Counted from the stretch's first letter, positions 46,539 through 56,368 are shown. The stretch is 64,000 bases of DNA from Megascapheus bottae (GCA_024803745.1 JANJXV010000010.1:28879525-28943524), one strand, 5' to 3'. Numbers and translations are program-made. The notes: generated by a model from the letters alone, not told the origin.

Positions 46539-46729
46539 GTGCCAGGAGTTTGGCCTAGTGGTAGAGTGCTTACCTAGCATGCCCAAACACCTGGGTTCGA
46601 TTCCTCGGTACCACTTATAAAGAAAAAAACTGGAAGTGGTGCTGAGGCTCTAGTCTTGAGAACATCCAAGGACAGTGCTCAGGCCCTGAGCTCAAGCCCA
46701 GGACTAGCAAAAAGAAAAAAAGAAAAAAA
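46539..46729 (+). mobile_element. IDL-Geo SINE with TSD
   Basis: GGTGCCAGGAGTTTGGCCTA start and a perfect B box GGTTCGATTCC at 46594-46604. The right half has a short deletion (CTCAAGTGGTAGAG is missing). Flanks AAACTGRAATTGA at 46525-46537 and 46730-46742 are a TSD with one mismatch. Confidence 0.94.
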
Positions 46730-46742
46730 AAACTGAAATTGA

Positions 46743-47341
46743 AATAAACTTTTAATAACTTTTAATTATTTACCAAATAATTTCTCATAAAAATACTTCT
46801 GATTTCTATGATTTAATAACTAAAATGAATTAAAACTCAAAACTAAGGATGGAATGGAAACAGTGAATTAAGAAGAATTCTCATGGGACTAGTTTTTTTT
46901 TCCCCTTAAAATTTTAGGTATTTTAATGACATTTGGAAACCTCTGTTCCTATGTGCAATGTACATATGTACAGTTAAAAGTAAGATCATGATAGAAAAGA
47001 AAAGAGAACAATTATCCCATAGCCTCTAGGGTGTGAGAAATTAATGTTTCATTCATCTACAGTATGTTCATTGTCAAAGTAAATCATGAAAACTTCATAA
47101 GTATTGATCAACCTAAGGTTTGGTCTAGTGACAGTATTTCAATGTGAAGTGTTCATTTTCAACTTGTTAATACACGATAAGATGAGAACCTCTTATGACT
47201 AGGAGATCATCCCTCAAAAAGGCAAAAGACTAAGGTGAAAATTCAATGCTTGTGATCCAATAAGTTTGATTTTCTTTTGGTAAAAATTGAAACTATAACA
47301 ACCACCCGTTTGAATGGTTTCTCTTAATTATGGTTGATTGT
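46743..47341. other. Unassigned AT-rich DNA
   Basis: Nothing recognised. Confidence 0.5.
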
Positions 47342-47588
47342 TCTTTCGTTTGTTTGTTTGTTTTTGTTTTGTTTTGTTTTTTGCTTTGTTTTTTTGGTCA
47401 GTTGTGAACTCTCTGGGTGCTGTCCCTGAGCTCTTTAGCTCAAAGCTAGCATTCTTCCACTTAAGCTACAGTGCTTTCTGGTGGTTAATTGGAGATAAGA
47501 ATTTCACAGACTTTCATGCCCTGGCTGGCTTTGAACCTTGACCCTCAGATCTCAGCCTCCTGAGTAGCTAGGATTATAAACATGAATT
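47342..47588 (-). mobile_element. SINE, B1-like/Geo-like composite
   Basis: The (TTTG)n/(TTTTG)n tail at 47345-47395 precedes the reverse complement of the composite SINE (GGTTAATTGGAGATAAGAAT, CCTCAGATCTCAGCCTCCTG, AGTAGCTAGGATTATAAACA). Confidence 0.85.
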
Positions 47589-48200
47589 ATTTTAAGATTA
47601 TATCATTTATGTTTTCCAAATGAACTAAAAATTGATATTCAAGCTGTTTCTTCCCTTAGTTTTTTCCCCACTTAATCCTTAGGATCTAGTGTTACTTTCA
47701 GTTGATAGCACCAATATCCTATGGAAATCAAATGCATGCCATTTGTTTTTCTGAAAACTAATGATTCAATATCTTTTAGAAAGACAAGATCTGGGAGAGT
47801 AGTTTGGAAAGCAAAAATAAATATTTGAATAGCCAAGAAGGTACCTAAGGGGAAGCAGTAACCAAAAACATACAGATCATTTGTGATGATTAAAAGAGTA
47901 TAACCTGAGAAAATAACTTACGAAGCAATATTATGCTATAAAATCCTGACTTCTATATCATATTTGTTCTGCACAGATGGTGAGTACAGAGTGGCTGCCA
48001 AGGATGAAATTAAGGTCAGCTCACCTACTAAATGAAAATGAATGGTCCTGCTCCATTTGCTATTGCTTTCAGTTTCCTCTCGGTTAAATGACTGAAGTAA
48101 AACCGCAGGGTCTTTCTTTGGTCACTTGCAAATACAACTTCTTTTACCGTCATCTCACTATTTGTTATTATTTCAATCATGTAACAGCCAATTATAGCTT
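47589..48200. other. Unassigned AT-rich DNA
   Basis: Nothing recognised. Confidence 0.5.
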
Positions 48201-48303
48201 TGACATGAGAAAGGGTATCAATGTATGTGAATTAATGCACCTTCTATCTGGCAAGTGTAATGTAACCCTTCTATTAATTACAATAAAAAATATATGAAAA
48301 AAA
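48201..48303 (+). mobile_element. L1 3' terminal fragment
   Basis: GACATGAGAAAGGGTATCAA to ATTACAATAAAAAATATATG, the last ~100 bp of the young L1 3' UTR type, plus strand. It pairs with the opposite copy at 48348-48474. Confidence 0.9.
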
Positions 48304-48347
48304 GTAATCAGATCCCAATGAGCTACAAGTTAGTGATTTTTATGATT

Positions 48348-48474
48348 TTATTTTTTTTGATATTTTTTATTGTAATTAGAAAAGGGTTACATGATATTTG
48401 CCAGCTAGAAGGTGCATTAATTCACAAATATTGATACCCTTTCACATGTCTTGGTCCCCATTACCCTCCCCCCT
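48348..48474 (-). mobile_element. L1 3' terminal fragment, opposite orientation
   Basis: ATTTTTTATTGTAATTAGAA to TACCCTCCCCC, same L1 subfamily as the full-length copy, about 125 bp, ending where another L1 3' UTR begins. Confidence 0.9.
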
Positions 48475-48475
48475 G

Positions 48476-48870
48476 ATTTTATTTTATTGGTGGTGTGATG
48501 TAAAGAGGGGTGACAGTTACATTCAACAGGTAGTGGGTGCATTACTTCTTGAACATTGTTACCCCTTCCCATGTTTTTCTCCCACTTTCCCTCCTCCCAA
48601 CTACTCTCATTCATCTCATTTTCCCCTTACCTTTCAACTTTCAAATGCACAAATAAATGTATAAACAATAGGTCAAGTATCAGAGTCAGATATAATAACA
48701 ACATGAGATAAACCTTAAGTGGAAAATAAGAAAAAGGAAGTAGCTTCACATAGTACATTAAGAACAACAAGCACAGAGGTAAACCTCTTGTTTTCATATC
48801 CTGGAGTTCATTTCGCTTAGCCTCATCCTATATGGACGTATGTACATAATTTTTGAGCTATTATGATCCT
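48476..48870 (-). mobile_element. Older L1 3' UTR fragment
   Basis: Tail-like TGATTTTATTTTATTGG, then GGTGACAGTTACATTCAACA, the G-rich tract, TTTCAAATGCACAAATAAAT and TCCTGGAGTTCATTTCGCTT in L1 order on the minus strand. Same older type as 29703 and 40952. Confidence 0.8.
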
Positions 48871-49069
48871 CTGTTAGGAGAATTTTAAATGTATACTGAT
48901 TGTTACATATTAAGTGAACACATAATATGAACATAATTAAGTGAAATAAACAAAGCCAAGGAAAGGACCAATGGTTTCCCTCATTTAGTGATCTCCATGA
49001 AAGTTATACTCTATGATTCTCATAACTTATGCTACATCTAAATTAGACACTACCTCAAAAATATTTGGG

Positions 49070-49087
49070 TCTCTATTTATTTATTTA
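49070..49087. repeat. Probable L1 target-site duplication, tail-side copy
   Basis: TCTCTATTTATTTATTTA, matched by TCTCTAATTATTTTTTTT at 56351-56368. The copy merges with the (TTTA)n tail, so its length is uncertain. Confidence 0.6.
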
Positions 49088-49098
49088 TTTATTTATTT

Positions 49099-49104
49099 TT
49101 TATT
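49099..49104 (-). terminator. L1 polyadenylation signal
   Basis: AATAAA on the minus strand (TTTATT on the plus) immediately before the A-rich tail, as in other L1s. The tail itself contains further AATAAA units. Confidence 0.7.
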
Positions 49105-49501
49105 GTAATGAGTAAAAGGGTTACATGGTATTTGCCAGATAGAAGGTGCATTAATTCACATACATTGATACCCTTTCACATGTCTTGGTACCAGTTTCCC
49201 TCCCCCCCTCCACAGCCCCCACCCGTCTTGGTTTTCCCCCCTTCCCTATCAAATTTCAAATACCCAAATACAAATAAGTTCAATATATCAGATAACAAAG
49301 TAAGATACTATACCAATATGAGATAACCAAGGGACAGCAAAGGAGATGAGAGACAACATAGTACATTAAGGACAATAATCATTCATTGTATGGCTTTTGT
49401 TTCACTATCCTGGAGGTCCTTTCAATTAGCTTCACATTATATGTCCTTATGTATCAAGATTTTGCTCTATTGCAAATCTCTGCTAGTAGAGCCCAAGGTT
49501 T
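49105..49501 (-). other. L1 3' UTR with G-rich polypurine tract
   Basis: Non-coding, about 400 nt after the ORF2 stop. The minus strand at 49193-49250 has several runs of three or more G (GGGTGGGGG, GGAGGGGGGGAGGG), a conserved L1 3' UTR feature with G-quadruplex potential. Short copies of this segment recur at 22248, 36177, 48201, 48348 and 56530. Confidence 0.9.
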
Positions 49502-52500
49502 CTACTGATTATGACAAATGAGGGAAACCATTGAGCCTAAGTTCCTTTGAGTCTGGCTTACTTCACTTAATATGATTTTTTCTAAGTCTTTCCATTTCCT
49601 AACAAATGGGGCGATGTCATTCTTTCTGACAGCAGCATAGAATTCCATTGTGTACAAATACCACAACTTGTTGATCCACTCATCAACTGAGGGACATCTA
49701 GGTTGGTTCCATATCTTTGCTATGGTGAATAGTGCTGCAATGAACATTGTTGTGCTAGTGGGTTTAGTATGTCCTTGTTTCTGGGTGGTTGGGTAAATGC
49801 CAAGTAGTGGAATTGCTGGGTCATAGGGGAGTTCTATGTTTAGCCTTTTGAGGCACTGCCACACTGCTTTCCATAGTGGTTGAATGAGTTTGCACTCCCA
49901 CCAACAGTGTAGTATTGATCCCTCCTGGCCACATCCCCTCCAGCATCTGTTGTCATTCGTTTTCCTGATCTTGGCCATTCTAGCTGGAGTGAGGTGGAAT
50001 CTTAGAGTTGTTTTGATTTGCATTTCTTTTATGACCAGAGATGTTGAGCATTTCTTCATGTGTCTATAGGCCATTTTTGTTTCTTCTTCAGAGAAGACTC
50101 TCTTTAAGTCTTTGGCCCATTTTTTAATGGGATGGTTGTTACTTTGGAGATTAGTTTTGGAGTGATTCAATTTTTTGAGTTGTTGATATATTTTAGATAT
50201 GAGGCCTTTGTCCGTTGTTTGGTTGGTGAAGATCTTCTCCCACTCTGTAGGCTTCCTGATTAGTTTAGTAGCTATGTTCTTTGCCATACAAAAGCTCTGC
50301 AGTTTAATGCAGTCCCATTTATCCAGCCTTTCTCTGATTTGTTGTGATTCTTGGTCTTTATTAAGAAAGTTTCGACCTGTGCCAAGGAGGCCTAGTGTAT
50401 CTCCAATTCCTTCCTGTATAGTTTTCAGTGTGTCAGATTTAACCTCCAGTTCTTTGATCCATTTGGAGTTAATTCTAGTGCAAGGTGACAAAGAAGGATC
50501 CAGCTTTAGTTTTCTGCAGGTGCTTAACCAGTTCTGCCAGCACAACTTGTTGAAGAGGCTGTCTTTCTTCCATTCTATTTTTTTGGCTCCCTTGTCAAAG
50601 ATTAGGTGGCCATAGGTCTGTGGTTTAATATCTGGGTCCTCGGTTCTATTCCATTGGTCTTCAGGCCTGTTCCTGTGCCAGTACCAAGCTGTTTTGAGAA
50701 TTATAGCTCTGTAATAGAGTCTAAAGTTTGGAATTGAAATTCCTCCAGCACTGTTCTTTCTGCTAAGAAGTGTTTTTGCTATACGGGGTCTTTTATTATT
50801 CCATATGAAATTTTGGATTGCCTCTTCTATTTCTTTAAAGAATGACATTGGGATGTTGATGGGTATTGCATTGAATTTGTAGATAGCTCTTGGCAAGATT
50901 GTCATTTTCACAATGTTGATTCTTCCAATCCAGGAGCATGGGAGGTTTTTCCATTTCCTTAGTTCTGCTTTAATTTCCTTTTTTAGGGTTTTAAAGTTTT
51001 CATCAAAAAGGTCCTTTACATTCTTAGTTAAGCTAATTCCTAGGTACTTTATTTTCTTTGAGGCTATTGTGAAAGGAGTTTCTTTCCTGATTATTGCCTC
51101 GTTCCTCTCACTGTTGGCATAAAGGAAGGCAGTTGATTTTTGTGGGTTGATTTTATAGCCTGCTACTCTTCCAAAGCTTTGAATCAGCTCAAGGAGCTTG
51201 GGAGTAGAGTCTATAGGATTCTTTAAATACAGAATCATGTCATCTGCAAAGAGGGATAGTTTTATTTCCTCTTTCCCTACTTGGATCCCCTTTATGCTTG
51301 CTTCTTGCCTTATTGCACTGGCTAGGAATTCTAGTACTATGTTAAAGAGTAGTGGAGAGAGTGGGCATCCTTGTCTCGTTCCTGATTTTAGAGGGAATGG
51401 CTTTAGATTTTCACCATTAAGTGTAATACTAGCAGTAGGTTTCTCATACACAGCCTTTATTACATTGAGGAATGTTCCATGGATTCCTAGTTTCTCCAGA
51501 GCTTTTAACATAAAGGGGTGTTGGATCTTGTCAAATGCCTTTTCCACATCTATTGAGACAATCATGTGATTTTTGTCCTTGCTCCTGTTGATGTGTTGAA
51601 TTATATTAATTAATTTGCGTATGTTGAACCAGCTTTGCCTCCCTGTGATGAATCCAGTTTGATCATAGTGTATAATTTTTTTGATGAGTTGTTGTAGACG
51701 GTTGGCCAGTATTTTGTTGAGAAGTTTTGCATCGATGTTCATCAAAGATATAGGTCTATAGTTCTCTTTCTTTGATGAATCTCTGTCTGGTTTGGGGATG
51801 AGGGTTATACTGGCTTCATAGAATGAGTTTGGTAAGGAACCTTCATTTTCAATTTCCTTGAAGAGCTTGAGGAGTATTGGTGTGAGCTCTGCTTTGAAGA
51901 CCTTATAGAATTCAGCTGTGAATCCATCTGGCCCTGGGCTTTTCTTAGGTGGAAGTTCTCTAATTGCCATTTCTATTTCAGAGCTTGAAATAGGCCTGTT
52001 GAGTTGGCTTAGTTCTTCTTGGTTCAGTGTGGGTATGTTAATATTGGCTAGGAATTCATCCATTTCATCTAGATTCTCAAATTTGTTGGCATAAAGGTTT
52101 GAGAAGTATTCCCTCATGATATTCTGGATCTTGGTAATTTCTGTCTTGATATTACCATTTTCATCTGCGATTTTGTTTATTTCGATATGCTCTCTTCTTT
52201 TTTTGGTAAGATTTGCTAAGGTGTTGTCAATTTTGTTAATTCTTTCAAAGAACCAACTCCTTGTTTTGTTGATTCTTTCTATAGTTTTTTTGGATTCCAA
52301 ATCATTTAATTCTGTTTTGATTTTAATTATTTGCTTTCTTCTACTGGGATTAGGGTTGGTTTGTTGCTCTTTTTCCAGGAGCTTAAGGTGAGACATTAAC
52401 TTGTTGGTTTGCAATTTTTCCAACTTGTTGTTGTAGGCACTCAGCGCTATAAATTTTCCTCTGAGTACTGCCTTTGCTGTGTCCCAAAGGAGTTGGTAGT

Positions 52501-53347
52501 TTGTGTGCTCCTTACTGTTAAATTTCATAAACTGTTGGATTTCTGTTTTGTTCTCTTCGATGACCCATTGGTGATTCAACAATGTGTTGTTCAGTCTCCA
52601 TGAGTTACAGGGTTTTCGTTGGTGGAGGTGTGTGTTCAGTTCCAGTTTGATGCCTTTGTGGTCTGAGAGTGTGCATGGAATAATTTCTGTGTTTCTGAAT
52701 CTGTCCAGGTGTGTTTTATGGCCTAACATGTGATCTATTTTGGAAAATGTTCCATGTGCTGCTGAGAAAAACGTATATTGTGTCGTTGCTGGGTGGAATA
52801 TTCTGCAGATGTCTGTTAGATCTAGTTGGTCTATATAGTTGTTCAGTTCTAAGGTTTCTCTGTTGAGTTTTTGCCTTGTTGATCTGTCCATAGGTGAAAG
52901 TGGTGTGTTAAAGTCACCGACAATCACTGTATTTTTATCTATGTATGGTTTCAGTGTAAGTAAAGTTTGTTTGATGAAGTTTGGAGCTCCGGGATTGGGT
53001 GTGTAAATATTTAGGATCGTTATGTCTTCCTGGAGGAAAGATCCCTTTAGTAGTATGTAGTAACCTTCTTTGTCTTTTCTTACTAATTTTGGTTTGAAGT
53101 CTATTTTATCTGATATGAGGATGGCAACTCCAGCCTGTTTATGGGGGCCGTTAGCTTGATAGAGTTTATTCCAACCTCTCACTTTCAAAAGATGCTTGTC
53201 TTTTTGGGTAAGATGTGTCTCTTGAAGACAGCAGAACGATGGCTCTTGCTTTTTGATCCAACTAGACAGCCTATGCCGTTTAATTGGAGAGTTGAGTCCA
53301 TTGATATTGAGAGTTAGGATTGAGAGATATTTATTAGGTCCTACCAT
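49502..53347 (-). CDS. ORF2: L1 ORF2p: endonuclease and reverse transcriptase
   Basis: 1281 aa, ATG to stop, length as in mouse L1 and close to human (1275). It nicks target DNA and reverse-transcribes L1 (and SINE) RNA at the nick. Endonuclease residues sit at the human positions: N14, E43 (LQETHL), Y115, D145 and N147 (GDFN), D205, S228-D229-H230. A PIP-box-like QNIMREYF lies at 408-415. RT: D600 (SIDVEKAFD), [11 protein letters not shown] about 655-665, and the catalytic FADD at 700-703. The C-terminal C-X3-C-X7-H-X4-C motif is complete (C1135, C1139, H1147, C1152). The start is the first ATG, 48 nt after ORF1; translation is presumably by reinitiation as in other L1s. No broken residue was found, so activity is plausible but untested. 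Confidence 0.97.
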   Translation of the reverse strand: MVGPNKYLSILTLNINGLNSPIKRHRLSSWIKKQEPSFCCLQETHLTQKDKHLLKVRGWNKLYQANGPHKQAGVAILISDKIDFKPKLVRKDKEGYYILLKGSFLQEDITILNIYTPNPGAPNFIKQTLLTLKPYIDKNTVIVGDFNTPLSPMDRSTRQKLNRETLELNNYIDQLDLTDICRIFHPATTQYTFFSAAHGTFSKIDHMLGHKTHLDRFRNTEIIPCTLSDHKGIKLELNTHLHQRKPCNSWRLNNTLLNHQWVIEENKTEIQQFMKFNSKEHTNYQLLWDTAKAVLRGKFIALSAYNNKLEKLQTNKLMSHLKLLEKEQQTNPNPSRRKQIIKIKTELNDLESKKTIERINKTRSWFFERINKIDNTLANLTKKRREHIEINKIADENGNIKTEITKIQNIMREYFSNLYANKFENLDEMDEFLANINIPTLNQEELSQLNRPISSSEIEMAIRELPPKKSPGPDGFTAEFYKVFKAELTPILLKLFKEIENEGSLPNSFYEASITLIPKPDRDSSKKENYRPISLMNIDAKLLNKILANRLQQLIKKIIHYDQTGFITGRQSWFNIRKLINIIQHINRSKDKNHMIVSIDVEKAFDKIQHPFMLKALEKLGIHGTFLNVIKAVYEKPTASITLNGENLKPFPLKSGTRQGCPLSPLLFNIVLEFLASAIRQEASIKGIQVGKEEIKLSLFADDMILYLKNPIDSTPKLLELIQSFGRVAGYKINPQKSTAFLYANSERNEAIIRKETPFTIASKKIKYLGISLTKNVKDLFDENFKTLKKEIKAELRKWKNLPCSWIGRINIVKMTILPRAIYKFNAIPINIPMSFFKEIEEAIQNFIWNNKRPRIAKTLLSRKNSAGGISIPNFRLYYRAIILKTAWYWHRNRPEDQWNRTEDPDIKPQTYGHLIFDKGAKKIEWKKDSLFNKLCWQNWLSTCRKLKLDPSLSPCTRINSKWIKELEVKSDTLKTIQEGIGDTLGLLGTGRNFLNKDQESQQIRERLDKWDCIKLQSFCMAKNIATKLIRKPTEWEKIFTNQTTDKGLISKIYQQLKKLNHSKTNLQSNNHPIKKWAKDLKRVFSEEETKMAYRHMKKCSTSLVIKEMQIKTTLRFHLTPARMAKIRKTNDNRCWRGCGQEGSILHCWWECKLIQPLWKAVWQCLKRLNIELPYDPAIPLLGIYPTTQKQGHTKPTSTTMFIAALFTIAKIWNQPRCPSVDEWINKLWYLYTMEFYAAVRKNDIAPFVRKWKDLEKIILSEVSQTQRNLGSMVSLICHNQ

Positions 53348-53395
53348 TTTTAAAAGCTTTTATTTGGGCCTGTGTCTTGACAGTTCTTGTGGTCC
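53348..53395 (-). other. L1 inter-ORF spacer
   Basis: 48 nt between the ORF1 TAA and the ORF2 ATG, A-rich just before the ATG. This is where ORF2 reinitiation would take place. Confidence 0.85.
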
Positions 53396-54592
53396 TTAGG
53401 TGGTATGCTGTTTAGGTGCCATTTCTTTCCCTATATTGCATTTATTTTGGTTTTCTATGTATAGAACATCTTTCAGAATTCTCTGTAGTGTTGGTTTTGT
53501 TGCGACATATTGTTGCAGCTTTTCCCTGGAATGGAATGTTTTTATTGTTCCCTCAGTTATGAATGAGAGCTTGGCTGGGTACAGGATTCTTGGTTGGTAG
53601 TTATTTGACTTAAGGGCATGACATATATGCTTCCAGTCACTTCTTGCTTGCATGGTCTCTGCTGAGTAATCTGGGGTTATTCTGATTGGTTTTCCTTTAT
53701 AGGTTATTGAACCCTTTTCCCTGGCTGCCTTTAGGATCCTTTTTTTGGTCTCTATTGATCCAGTTCGGATTACGATGTGGCAGTGAGATGTTCTTTTCTG
53801 GTCAGGTCTGTTTGGGGTTCTAAAAGCTTCTTGTATCTGGATGGGTCTGCCCTTCTGGATATTTGGGAAATTCTCTGAGATGATTCCTTGAAGTATATTT
53901 CCAATACCATTGACCTCTTTCTCCAGACCCTCATCAATACCAATTAGCCTTAAATTAGGCTTCCTAATTGTATCTTGGACCTCCTGAAGCGCTCTCTCAT
54001 TTTTCTTAGATTTGGATTGACTCATTTTCTGTTCTTTCTCTATAATAACTAAATTATCTTCAGCCCCGGAAATTCTCTCCTCTGCATTGTCTAATCTGCT
54101 ATCAAAGCTATCTACTTTATTTTTCATCTCCCTTGCTACTAATTGCTCATTTTTGATGCCTTGCATCTCTTCTTTTAGATCATGTATGGATTTCTTTAGC
54201 TCCTTGATTTCCATTTGAGTGGTTAGCTCAGTAGCTTTATTTTCTTTGAACATTTGCTGGAGTTCGGTCACCTTTTTATTTGTGGATTCTATGAATTCAT
54301 CCATCTTTCTTTGAACAGCCTTTATTATGGCCTCCTTTATGGCTTCTTCTTTTTTACTTATCACCTTGTTTATGGTTTCCTCTTGTTCAGCTATGGCTTC
54401 CTCCCTTATCTCTTTCTTTATATTTTCACATTTTTCATTAATGATGTTTATCAATTGCATTTGTATAGCACTTGGAAGACTCTCCTCTAGGTTTGCCAGT
54501 GACTGTTCCATTGGCTGTTTACATTGGGTGGGGGAGGTGGGAGGTGTTGTTTCTTGATTTGACATTTTTCTTGAGTTTCTTGTTCTGCCCAT
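53396..54592 (-). CDS. ORF1: L1 ORF1p: RNA-binding trimeric chaperone
   Basis: 398 aa, ATG to TAA, no interruption. It coats L1 RNA to form the retrotransposition ribonucleoprotein. Layout: a polar N-terminus (1-40) rich in Pro/Gln/Thr; a long Glu/Lys-rich coiled coil (about 45-195), including a stretch near 160-185 (DSRLDNAEERISGAED) that resembles the trimer zipper of other L1s; an RRM domain (about 212-310) beginning NLRLIGIDEG; and a C-terminal domain (about 290-375) with SAETMQARSDW and YPAKLSF, the conserved RNA-binding region. Human ORF1p is 338 aa and mouse about 357-371, so this one is longer, mostly in the coiled coil. MGRTRNSRK is the chosen start because L1 ORF1p usually begins Met-Gly; a second ATG at codon 10 is possible. 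Confidence 0.96.
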   Translation of the reverse strand: MGRTRNSRKMSNQETTPPTSPTQCKQPMEQSLANLEESLPSAIQMQLINIINEKCENIKKEIREEAIAEQEETINKVISKKEEAIKEAIIKAVQRKMDEFIESTNKKVTELQQMFKENKATELTTQMEIKELKKSIHDLKEEMQGIKNEQLVAREMKNKVDSFDSRLDNAEERISGAEDNLVIIEKEQKMSQSKSKKNERALQEVQDTIRKPNLRLIGIDEGLEKEVNGIGNILQGIISENFPNIQKGRPIQIQEAFRTPNRPDQKRTSHCHIVIRTGSIETKKRILKAAREKGSITYKGKPIRITPDYSAETMQARSDWKHICHALKSNNYQPRILYPAKLSFITEGTIKTFHSREKLQQYVATKPTLQRILKDVLYIENQNKCNIGKEMAPKQHTT

Positions 54593-55522
54593 TTGAAAAT
54601 GGGAGCAAGATTAGTACTAAACACGATTATAGTTTTTCAGATATGTCCAACCTAGACCTCTGTAGCTGGCAGACTCTAGATGTTCACAAGTTTTGATTGG
54701 TGTTATCACTCTTTCTTTTTGTGCAGTTACGGACTAGTCTAATTATTCACTGATAAGCGATTTATATCCAAAACAATAAGCCTCTCAATCCAATCTCTAT
54801 TGTCTTTAAGTCCCTCTGAGCCTAGAGAATGATTAAACACCTAGATGTACAATGTTGCTCAACAGCCATCAAGTGTAGATCCATGCAGTATAAGGGTTGA
54901 AAGAGGAACAGAGGTCCAGAGATAGAGAAATAGAATGAGAGAGGTCAGGGGGTAAGTAGGTAGAGTATTTGAGTACAATGTTTGGAAAGTATTAGAATAA
55001 AACTTATGTGTTGCTGCGCGGCTAGCTCTTAGCCCAACCACTGGCCTCACAGTGGACCATGGGATGGATCTGTGAGCTTCCGTCTGAGCGTGGTTGGCGG
55101 ACATTTTCCTGTGCTGCTTCCAGGGGCGGCCCCAAGCCAAGGGTGTGGGGATTGAGAGTTTCAGGAGCCCTCAGCAGGACCAGCAGGAGGCCCCTCTGTT
55201 CCCAGGGGCGGGGCCCAGCTGGGGAGGTGGGCTCCAAGGGTGGAGCCGCGCCTTTTTGGTTCTCAGAAGGGGAGCTTGGCTGCTGGTCGGCCCTTCAGAT
55301 CCCTGCTGTGTTTCCACTGCTTTGTCAGAGTCTGTGACTGTGGGGGGGGGGGGCCCTCGGTGGTGTCTTGCTCAGGATTCCCAGCTGGAGGATGCCCCAC
55401 TCGAGAATTGAGGGGGGGCAGATGCTGGCTCCTATTTACCCGCACCCCCTACCCACTGTTGTAAGGCAGGGTCCCAAAGCGCTCCACTCTCCAGATCCAG
55501 GGGCCTGGATGAGGAGCCTGGT

Positions 55523-55734
55523 GGGCGGGTGGGAGCTGGGACAGCTCCGCCTCCCCTGGTGGGGTGCTGAGTCTTAGGGTCCGCCTGCTCATCAGTCTCC
55601 AGTCAGAGGGCTGGGGGTTGAGCCCGTTGGGCTGGTGGGAGTTGGGGCAGCCCCGCCTCCCTTGGTGGGGTGCTGGGACTTATGGGTAGCCTGCCTGTCA
55701 ATCTCCAGTCAATGGCCTGAGGGAGGGGGCTGTT
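55523..55734 (-). repeat. 106-bp tandem repeat in the L1 5' UTR
   Basis: Two diverged units (55523-55628, 55629-55734) share GGTGGGAGYTGGGRCAGCYC, CCGCCTCCC, TGGTGGGGTGCTG and TCTCCAGTCA. They look like promoter monomers of the kind known in mouse L1 (about 200 bp there). Each carries a GC-box-like CCGCCTCCC. Confidence 0.8.
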
Positions 55735-56334
55735 GAGGGAAGGGACAGGATTCTAAATTCCTTGCCCCCCTGCTCCCGCCAGTCTTTCTCGGGCGCGGTG
55801 TTGGGGTCTGAGTTAAGTTCTATTGCTTGGCACCCACTCCGCTTTCCCGATGTGTTTGGGGATGTGCTGTATTACTCACGCCTCTGCATCCGTCTGGGGG
55901 AGCTCCTCGGTGGTGGGTCTTTCACTCCCCTCGGGTCTCCGCCACCACCTGTGTTCTGCTTCTGGGTTCCTCTGCTTGCTGTTCTGGTTCCCCGTCTGGG
56001 TTCTGCTGCTTCCGCCGTTCGCTGGCCCGGTTCTGTGCTGGTTTCTGCAGCCATTGGGCTCCCAGCCTGGCGCCTTTTCGCGGCTTGGTCCGGTGCCAGC
56101 TGCGGCTTATCACGGCTTTCCACGGCTTTGGGCGAGAGGTGGGGGAGGGGTCCTCGAGTTCCGAATTCTTTGAGAAAGTTGGATGTGAGCCTTATCTGGA
56201 TTTCTTTTCCGGTTTGAGTCCTTCTCCGTTGCTTTTTGAGTTTGTTGTTGTGGATTTCTTTAGATAGTTGGCTCGTGGGACTCCCTGGTTCTCTCTTTTT
56301 GTCAGAGAAAGCTAGGTAGTGTCCCTATTGTCTC

Positions 56335-56347
56335 GGCGCCATCTTCC
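56335..56347 (-). promoter_or_regulatory. YY1-type site at the L1 5' end
   Basis: The minus strand reads GGAAGATGGCGCC within about 15 nt of the element's first base. AAGATGGC is the YY1 core, and human L1 uses a YY1 site at the same place to set its transcription start. Confidence 0.65.
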
Positions 56348-56350
56348 TTC

Positions 56351-56368
56351 TCTCTAATTATTTTTTTT
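56351..56368. repeat. Probable L1 target-site duplication, 5'-side copy
   Basis: TCTCTAATTATTTTTTTT, immediately followed by AA. The junction TTTT/AA is the L1 endonuclease cleavage consensus for an insertion in this orientation. Confidence 0.65.

Larger units (their letters stand above)
49088..56350 (-). mobile_element. Full-length L1 retrotransposon with intact ORF1 and ORF2
   Basis: Seen: minus-strand order 5' UTR (54593-56350), ORF1 (53396-54592), 48-nt spacer, ORF2 (49502-53347), 3' UTR (about 49105-49501), then an (AAAT)n-like tail. Total about 7.26 kb, longer than human L1 (about 6 kb) mainly because of the 1.76-kb 5' UTR and the 398-codon ORF1. Neither ORF has a stop or frameshift. 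A likely TSD (TCTCTAWTTATTT...) flanks it at 49070-49087 and 56351-56368; the boundary on the tail side is ambiguous because tail and target are both T/A-rich. Inference: a recent insertion from a subfamily with intact coding capacity, and a candidate source for the shorter L1 copies and the SINEs in this window. Confidence 0.96.
54593..56350 (-). promoter_or_regulatory. L1 5' UTR with internal promoter
   Basis: 1758 nt, AT-rich near ORF1 (54593-55010) then GC- and CpG-rich up to the 5' end (about 55015-56345), as in L1 internal RNA polymerase II promoters. It holds a 106-bp tandem repeat and a YY1-type site at its very start. No TATA box was seen. CpG density makes it a likely methylation target. 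Several open frames on both strands here reflect low stop-codon density. Confidence 0.88.

Noticed and set aside
49884..54696. Plus-strand frames of 60-138 codons
   Set aside because: Antisense shadows of L1 ORF1 and ORF2.
55762..56267. Overlapping plus-strand frames of 116-151 codons in the L1 5' UTR, antisense to the L1
   Set aside because: They resemble the idea of the primate ORF0, but they open from TTG rather than ATG, overlap in all three frames, and are explained by low stop density in GC-rich DNA.
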